NCBI GenBank assembly: GCA_016794345.1
Contig: JAEUKE010000090.1
Location: forward strand, 1 to 64,000
DNA length: 64,000 bases
Reading direction: 5' to 3'
DNA from: Myxococcales bacterium
Lineage (GTDB): Bacteria; Myxococcota_A; Polyangia; Polyangiales; Polyangiaceae
Shown here piece after piece: positions 58,955-64,000 of this stretch. The translations under genes and the position numbers were made by a program. The notes under the pieces are model-generated. The model had not been told where the DNA came from, made no database searches, and saw only the letters and a program-made list of their open reading frames with translations. Within the stretch, counting starts at the first letter, position 1. The number at the start of each line of letters is the position of its first letter.

Positions 58955-59628
58955 CCGCCGCCTCCGACTCCTCCACCCCCGCCGCCTGCTCCGCACGCTT
59001 CGCCCAGCGTGTAGCCACCCTTGCAGATGCACTCGCACTGGACCTGCTTGTCGCCGGGCTCCGCGCACGCAGGCACCACGCTGATCGTCTTCATGCTCTC
59101 GAGGCCGCGTTTGTCCTTCAGGGTGACCTCGAGCGAAAAGGTGCTGCCGTAGATATCGGTCTCGAGCCACGTGTTGTGGCAGACGGGGATGTTCGCGTAC
59201 GAGGCGATGTCGCCCTCTGCGCTCCGGCCGTAGCCGGCGCCGTCGTCCTTCAGGTTGAAGTTGCGGGTGTCGAAGCGCACGAGCGTCGTCGCAGGGTCAC
59301 GCAGCGCGCCGGTGAGCGTGACGCCACATGGGTCCACGTTCGTGGCCCGCACACCCACGAAGAGCACGCGGCCGCCTTGAGGGGGCTCGATGATGTCGAT
59401 GCCACCGCCCTCGGTGAGCGGGTGGTCCATCTGGTCGGCCCCGTAATAAAAGAGCTCCAGCTCGGGGCTCTTCGTTTGATCTCCAATGAATGGGAGCGTG
59501 CAGGTCGGGGCGCCTGTCGACGACGACGTCGTGGTCGACGTCGTCCCTTCGTCATCGGAGCAAGCCAAGATGGAGGCGGCGAGCGTGGCGACTATCGCGA
59601 GCGCCCGCCACGAGAGCGGTCTTGTCAT
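58951..59628 (-). CDS. Lipoprotein of unknown function
   Basis: 225 residues from ATG 59628, which overlaps the stop of the PHM-like gene (TGATG). Lipobox IVATLAASILACSDD (Cys22). Ser/Thr linker, then a beta-rich domain (LELFYYGADQMDHPLTEGGG; RVLFVGVRATNVDPCGVTLTGAL; FSLEVTLKDKRGLESMKTISVVPAC) and a Gly-rich end with CECICKGG. Resembles a small beta-sandwich; six Cys may form disulphides. Middle gene of a coupled three-gene operon. Confidence 0.78.
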   Translation of the reverse strand: MTRPLSWRALAIVATLAASILACSDDEGTTSTTTSSSTGAPTCTLPFIGDQTKSPELELFYYGADQMDHPLTEGGGIDIIEPPQGGRVLFVGVRATNVDPCGVTLTGALRDPATTLVRFDTRNFNLKDDGAGYGRSAEGDIASYANIPVCHNTWLETDIYGSTFSLEVTLKDKRGLESMKTISVVPACAEPGDKQVQCECICKGGYTLGEACGAGGGGGGVGGGG

Positions 59629-60725
59629 CAGAAGCAGTTCACGTCCTCGGACTTCGGATAATAATAGACGAAGATGTTGCAGTGCTCGTTCTTGTCGACG
59701 ACAGGCCCGAACGTGTAGCAGCAGTCGAGCTGGTCTTCGGACGTCATCTTCACGGTGCGATCGAACTCGTTCAGACCGTCGCAGCCGATCGCCGCGGGCG
59801 GCTCCTGCCACTGGTACGAGCAGGTGTAGAAGACACCGCCGTTAGGCTGAATCTGCGCGAGCGAGTCGCCGATGGCCATCGGCGGCTCGTCCCACTTGTC
59901 CGACTCGTAGAACTTGGCGGTGTCGGCGGGCTGCGTGGTGGTCACGCCGTCCCACGAGAACATCTGGAACTGCTTGCCGCGCGAGTGGAAGTGGCCGTTG
60001 GCCCCGACGACCGTGATGGGCTGCTCTGCCCCGGCGAGCTGGCAGCTGCCGGAGTAGGTGGGCGACGGGTTGCTCTGGCAGACCCGGATCGACTGCTTGG
60101 TCGCGAACAAGGTGCCCATCTCGTGGACGACCTCGTTGTCCGGCAGGTGCCAGAAGTTGATGAGAACCTCGCCCGCGCCCTCCGGCGTTGTCTGGGTGGA
60201 GGCGTTCACGAAGTGCGACTGGAGCATGACGTACTCCTCGGGGTCGAGCTTGTTGGCGACGCCGTCGGGGAACGTCCAGTCGAGGTTGCCGTCGATCTGC
60301 GTGTTGGCGATGAGCGGCCAGTCCGCCCAGTTCGTGCTCTTGAAGCAGGGGCCCTGCCCGTTTTTGTTGAGGTACGGGCCCTTTGTCGGGTCGAGGCCCT
60401 CGTCCCCGGGGACGATCGTCCGCACGCGGAAGAGGTTCATGTGGTGCGACCCCTCCCGCTGGAAGATCTGGACGCGGTGGAGGTTCATCATGCCGGACTC
60501 GACCTTGCCGTCCGCCATGAGGTCCTTCACCTTGAAGAAGTAACAGTTCTGTACTTCTTCTCCGGGGCCGACGGGCTGCTCACCCGTGCCGAACTGGAAG
60601 CCTTGGCCTTCGGGCGGTGCGGCGAGGGGGCTCTCGGTTGGCGCGGTCGTCTCCTCCTCCGGGCAGCCAGCGACGAGGACGGTGAGCGGAGCAGCGAGGG
60701 CGAGGGCGAGCCAGCGGTGGAGCAT
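59628..60725 (-). CDS. PHM/DBH-like copper type II monooxygenase lipoprotein
   Basis: 365 residues from ATG 60725. Lipobox AAPLTVLVAGCPE (Cys21). Copper ligand sites as in peptidylglycine/dopamine monooxygenases: His-His-Met at 94-96 (GSHHMNLFR), His171 (LQSHFVNAS, matching the LxxHYxNP region), and His245/His247 (NGHFHSRGKQFQMF). At the end, NEHCNIFVYYYP (residues 346-357) aligns with DEMCNLYIMYY of PHM, so the Met copper ligand is His348 here. Many Cys fit the family disulphides. If active it hydroxylates a C-H bond using ascorbate-like reductant; the bacterial substrate is unknown. Heads a coupled operon with two lipoproteins. Confidence 0.86.
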   Translation of the reverse strand: MLHRWLALALAAPLTVLVAGCPEEETTAPTESPLAAPPEGQGFQFGTGEQPVGPGEEVQNCYFFKVKDLMADGKVESGMMNLHRVQIFQREGSHHMNLFRVRTIVPGDEGLDPTKGPYLNKNGQGPCFKSTNWADWPLIANTQIDGNLDWTFPDGVANKLDPEEYVMLQSHFVNASTQTTPEGAGEVLINFWHLPDNEVVHEMGTLFATKQSIRVCQSNPSPTYSGSCQLAGAEQPITVVGANGHFHSRGKQFQMFSWDGVTTTQPADTAKFYESDKWDEPPMAIGDSLAQIQPNGGVFYTCSYQWQEPPAAIGCDGLNEFDRTVKMTSEDQLDCCYTFGPVVDKNEHCNIFVYYYPKSEDVNCF

Positions 60726-60883
60726 GAGAAGGAGTCCCCTTTCGACGTCGGCGCGCCTCGCAAGAAGCGTGCGCGCACCGACGACCCACAGAATAGCTTC
60801 GTTTCTTCCCAAACGGAACGCGCGTGGCACACCCTGACAGGCGCCGGGCCTGACAGCGGCGCCCTACCTCGACCCGGCGGGCG

Positions 60884-62371
60884 CTACCGCCGCCGACGCA
60901 GCAGGGCGAGCACTGCCAGCGCGAGCAGGCTGGCGCCCGCGGCCGGCGTGGGCGCACCGGGCAACCGGCAGTCGCAGGCGACGCCCTCGACGTCGCCATT
61001 CGAGTCCTCGTCCCCGATGCCGTCGCCGCCGCCCGAGCCGCTTCCCGAGCCGGGGCCTGCCCCCGAGCCGCTTCCAGCGCCGGAGCCGCCCGTCCCGGGG
61101 GTGACGACCGTGCCGAACTCGTACGCGCCGATATCGGGGGTCGCGTCCGTCGGGCGAGCGATGGGCGTGAGGTCCGCCGAGACGCCGAGCGCCGGAGGGA
61201 CCGTGGTGGGGACGGTGAGCGGGCTCGGGATCTCGAAGCCGGCCGGACCCACGCCCGGCGCGCCCGCGTCCTTGAGGGGGCTGCCCTCGAGCGGGACCAG
61301 GTTGCCGCCGGCCATGTCCTTGAACATTGGGTCGGCCCCGGTCACCGTGCCGGTGAAGAAGGCTGGCGCGGTGAGCCCGCTCTGGACGAAGTTCCGCTCG
61401 CCGGAGAGCTGCGGGCCGTTGGTCCACGCGGCCTCGCCGTCGTTGATGAGCGGCGGCGAGCCGCCCTCCGTCAGGAAAACGTTGTCGTGGACGGCGACGC
61501 TCTCGAGCCCGTAGCGGAGCCAGAGGCCGGTGGCGTCGGGGCCAAGTATGACGGTGTTGTAAGCGAACCGGTACCGGCCGTTCGTGTCGCCGGTGCCGTC
61601 CCCGCCGAAGCGCGCGACCATCCACTCGCGGCGCTGGATGAGCACGTTGCCGACGATGTCGCTGTCCTCCCGGGCGAGACCGGGGTCCTGCCCGTCGGGC
61701 CCGATGAGATCGAGCACGTGGTAGTAGGGGTTCTCGATCCAGTTCGAGTAGATCTCGTTGCGCTCCGCGCGGCTCTTGACGTTGTTGCCGCCGTTTGCAT
61801 CGTGAATGTACGAGTGCTGGAGGCGGAAGACCGAGCCCGGGTACATCGACTCGTCGGTGGCGATGTAGACCTGGTGCTCGTAGAGGTCGCTGCCGCAGGC
61901 ATAGACCTCCACGAACTCCATCGTGAGGCTGCCCGACTCGGAGTCGGTCCCGAGGATGCCGTGGTTGGGGCAGTCGTGGACCGCGACGTCGCGGATGGTC
62001 ACGTCGTCCGCCTTGTGGACGACACAGAAGCCGCTCGCGCCGGTGACCTCGAAGCCCTCGAAGACGAAGTGCGAGCCGTGCAGGACGATGCCGTACTCGG
62101 CTCCGCCCTGGATCACCGGGCGCTTGCCGTTCTTGCGGATGCCACGCAGCGTGATCTTCTGATCGGGCGTGCCCGTGCTGTCCGGCCGGACGTGGATGTC
62201 GCCTGAGTACGTGGCGTCCCCGTCCACCTCCACCACGTCCCCGGGCTCCAGATCGGAGACGATCTCCGCGATTGTCTGGTACGGCTTGTCGGGGCCGACC
62301 TGGTAGGTCGCGGCGAACGCGGTGGAAGGAAACGCGACGACGACCAGTGCAAGAAGGGATGCTCTTCGCAT
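60884..62371 (-). CDS. Right-handed beta-helix MYXO-CTERM protein
   Basis: 495 residues from ATG 62371. Signal peptide ALVVVAFPSTAFA-A. The body reads as a parallel beta-helix (pectate-lyase/PL-6-like): YQVGPDKPYQTIAEIVSDLEPGDVVEV, IVLHGSHFVFEGFEVTGA, VTIRDVAVHDCPNHGI, RLQHSYIHDANGGNNVKSRAERNEIYSN and VAVHDNVFLTEGG; the GDVVEV and NHGI phrases are typical. No clear lyase catalytic set. The Gly/Ser linker and CDCRLPGAP, hydrophobic helix, RRRR end is MYXO-CTERM. Likely surface-anchored carbohydrate-binding or degrading protein. Confidence 0.88.
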   Translation of the reverse strand: MRRASLLALVVVAFPSTAFAATYQVGPDKPYQTIAEIVSDLEPGDVVEVDGDATYSGDIHVRPDSTGTPDQKITLRGIRKNGKRPVIQGGAEYGIVLHGSHFVFEGFEVTGASGFCVVHKADDVTIRDVAVHDCPNHGILGTDSESGSLTMEFVEVYACGSDLYEHQVYIATDESMYPGSVFRLQHSYIHDANGGNNVKSRAERNEIYSNWIENPYYHVLDLIGPDGQDPGLAREDSDIVGNVLIQRREWMVARFGGDGTGDTNGRYRFAYNTVILGPDATGLWLRYGLESVAVHDNVFLTEGGSPPLINDGEAAWTNGPQLSGERNFVQSGLTAPAFFTGTVTGADPMFKDMAGGNLVPLEGSPLKDAGAPGVGPAGFEIPSPLTVPTTVPPALGVSADLTPIARPTDATPDIGAYEFGTVVTPGTGGSGAGSGSGAGPGSGSGSGGGDGIGDEDSNGDVEGVACDCRLPGAPTPAAGASLLALAVLALLRRRR

Positions 62372-62417
62372 GAGATAAGCGCCGGGTACCTAGCACCCGT
62401 CCGATCGGTGTGCACGC

Positions 62418-63224
62418 CTACGGCGCGGCGCGACCGTTCTTCCCTTCGAGCTCGGACAAGACGTTGCGCAAGTCTGTCGCGACGCTCGTCGCGGGATCCG
62501 TGAGCGCCTTGATATCCAGGCCGTCGAGCGACACGTCCTCGCGCAAACGGCGCGCCTCCAGATAGAGGCGCACGACGCCCGGGCTGCCCGAGTCACCCAC
62601 GAAGCCGAGCGTCTGTCCGTCGTCGAGCGTGGCGCCCGGCTTCGCGTCGGGCCCGGCCGCGTCGAGCCGGCCGTGCACGAGGAGGTAGGTGCGCGAGCGA
62701 TCACCTTCACGGACGACGTGAGCCGTGATGACGGTGTTGCCGACGAGCCTGCCGCTCGCGACGACCTTCGTCTTTTCCTCTTGGCCCTGCAGGCGGATCG
62801 CCTGGACCGGCGTGCCGCGCTCGGCCGAGAGCTCGACCGAGGCGGGGCTCGCGTCGGCGGGCTGGCTCGCGACGTCGTCGAAGCCACGCAGGATGAGCGG
62901 CGGCGACGCGATGGGATAACGAAACGCCCGCGGGTCTTCCGGCCGGTCGGGGCGCCGCGGCAACACCTCGAAGGAGCGGCCGCGCGTGCGCCGCTCCTGT
63001 TGGACCTCGGTGTCGCGCGTGAGCGGCTCCTCCGGCGAGAGCAGCGGAACGCACACGTCGCCCTCCGGCAGGTGGCGCGGGGGGCACGGCATTTCCTGGA
63101 GGCTCGGCGCGGCGGTCGCCGCTGGCGGCGCGGTCACCGGCTGCGGCTTCGCCGCCACCCCGACACGCGCGCCGATCGCCGCGACGACGGCGCAGGCGAG
63201 GGCGGCTTTTACGGCGGGGTGCAT
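62418..63224 (-). CDS. Degenerate LytM/M23-like exported protein
   Basis: 268 residues from ATG 63224. Weak signal peptide (AVKAALACAVVAAIGARVGVAA). After a Pro-rich stretch and a short Cys pair (CPPRHLPEGDVC), about residues 130-240 resemble the LytM/M23 endopeptidase fold: GTPVQAIRLQGQ, NTVITAHVVREGDRSRTYLLVHGRLDAAG, GATLDDGQTLGFVGDSGSPGVVRLYLEAR. The zinc ligands are missing, as the HxH near the end is replaced by RLYLE. It is therefore probably a non-catalytic LytM domain, as in EnvC or NlpD, which activate amidases. Divergent from the M28 peptidase gene by 45 bases. Confidence 0.7.
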   Translation of the reverse strand: MHPAVKAALACAVVAAIGARVGVAAKPQPVTAPPAATAAPSLQEMPCPPRHLPEGDVCVPLLSPEEPLTRDTEVQQERRTRGRSFEVLPRRPDRPEDPRAFRYPIASPPLILRGFDDVASQPADASPASVELSAERGTPVQAIRLQGQEEKTKVVASGRLVGNTVITAHVVREGDRSRTYLLVHGRLDAAGPDAKPGATLDDGQTLGFVGDSGSPGVVRLYLEARRLREDVSLDGLDIKALTDPATSVATDLRNVLSELEGKNGRAAP

Positions 63225-63269
63225 GGGATGGATGAGCCTACTCGAGAGCGTGTCATAGTCGGCAAGACG

Positions 63270-64000
63270 ATGGTGGCCCGAACGACAGCTCTCGGTATCG
63301 TCCTTCTGACGTTCGCTGCCACCTCGTCCTGCTCGACCTCTGCCACTTCACCTTCTTCCGACACCTCCTCTCGACCGGTTGCGACGGGCCCGCTCGCATC
63401 GGGCTCCGCTCTCGTCGCGTCGGCTTCGGCGCGACCTGGACCTTCTTCGACACCGTCCGCTTCGTCTTCGGCTGCGCCTCCTCTCGGTGATCCGGACCTC
63501 GCTGGTGCAGCGCTCCACGCGGACGCTTCATTCCTGGCCGCGCCGGATTTTCGCGGCCGCGGCTCCGGCACCGAAGACGAGGCGCGGGCGGCAGCGTGGC
63601 TCGCGAAGAAGCTCGACGAGGCCGGCGTGGAGAAGGCCTTCGGCGCGCGCACGGTCCCGTTCCGCTACGCGCGCGGATCGAGCGCAAACGTGCTCGGGCT
63701 GGTCGCGCCCCCGGCCAGCACGAAGCAGGGTTTCGTCCTGGTCGGCGCGCACTACGACCACGTGGGTGTGCGCAACGGGGCCACGTACTTCGGCGCGGAG
63801 GACAACGCCTCCGGTACTGCCATGGTGCTCGGGATCGCGCGGGCCCTCGCGAAGCGCAGGGCGGAGCTTGACCGTCCTGTCATCGTCGCGTTCTTCGGCG
63901 CGGAGGAGCACGGCCTGCACGGCAGCCGCGCCTTCGTCAAAGGCTGGAAGGACAACGACCATCCCATCTCGATGATGGTGAACGTCGACATGATCGGCCG
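63270..64000 (+). CDS. M28 family zinc aminopeptidase lipoprotein, C-terminus cut by window edge
   Basis: 243 complete codons from ATG 63270 to the right edge. Lipobox TFAATSSCSTS (Cys21), then a Ser/Pro/Ala linker to about 75. The M28 fold: GAHYDHVG (His161, Asp163, the first zinc ligands), GAEDNASGTAM (bridging Asp178), FFGAEEHGLHGS (catalytic Glu212 and zinc ligand Glu213) and NVDMIGR (Asp ligand) at the edge. The remaining ligand His should lie beyond 64000. Exported aminopeptidase, probably for extracellular peptides. Confidence 0.92.
   Translation, partial: MVARTTALGIVLLTFAATSSCSTSATSPSSDTSSRPVATGPLASGSALVASASARPGPSSTPSASSSAAPPLGDPDLAGAALHADASFLAAPDFRGRGSGTEDEARAAAWLAKKLDEAGVEKAFGARTVPFRYARGSSANVLGLVAPPASTKQGFVLVGAHYDHVGVRNGATYFGAEDNASGTAMVLGIARALAKRRAELDRPVIVAFFGAEEHGLHGSRAFVKGWKDNDHPISMMVNVDMIG

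Overview
The window looks like chromosomal DNA of a myxobacterium (Myxococcota, probably Polyangiales). This rests on uniformly very high GC, frequent GTG/TTG starts, an excess of lipoproteins with Ala/Ser/Pro-rich linkers, two eukaryote-like Ser/Thr kinases, and at least five proteins ending in a Cys-containing tail, one hydrophobic helix and an Arg cluster (MYXO-CTERM sorting signal). I saw no rRNA, tRNA, CRISPR array, transposase or phage gene. Taxonomy is inferred from these features only.

Layout. 1-3.1 kb: end of a lipoprotein gene, a multiply broken beta-propeller lipoprotein pseudogene and a large lipoprotein. 3.2-5.7 kb: an envelope/stress-type group (YihY/BrkB membrane protein, anchored lipoprotein, YtxH-like protein, 54-residue DUF1328 protein). 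5.8-9 kb: acetyltransferase and small lipoproteins. 9.2-11.2 kb: stand-alone EF-G paralogue. 11.3-17.1 kb: RCC1-repeat lipoprotein, MFS exporter, GST, GNAT and an FCP1-like HAD phosphatase. 17.1-21 kb: two secreted proteases (trypsin-like, matrixin-like), a TetR regulator with a palindromic operator, and a LCMT/PPM1-type methyltransferase. 21.2-26.5 kb: FGE-type lipoprotein, ArsA-type ATPase, lipocalin-like protein, CysH-like reductase.

26.6-41.3 kb is the most distinctive part, a cell-surface block: membrane Ser/Thr kinase, PEGA/TPR outer-membrane protein, 1000-residue Kelch plus Cys-rich protein, 990-residue lipoprotein with 13 tandem disintegrin-like repeats followed by thrombospondin type-3 calcium repeats, OmpA-family porin with the same calcium repeats, IgGFc-binding-like lipoprotein, and a HEAT-type lipoprotein whose Lys-rich linker matches that of the FGE lipoprotein 18 kb away.

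41.5-46.1 kb: HAD phosphatase, LarA-family protein, membrane protein and second kinase, all on one strand. 46.1-56.6 kb: alpha/beta hydrolase, di-haem peroxidase, AraC regulator overlapped by an aminotransferase, MATE exporter, and a tight ggt-purB-DUF885 operon. 56.8-64 kb: a secreted protein with about 37 cysteines behind a candidate sigma-54 promoter, a coupled three-gene operon led by a PHM-like copper monooxygenase lipoprotein, a beta-helix MYXO-CTERM protein, a degenerate M23-like protein and the start of an M28 peptidase.

The recurring theme is export and surface display: lipoproteins, MYXO-CTERM anchors, calcium-binding and Cys-rich repeats and secreted enzymes, with two kinases that could sense the envelope.
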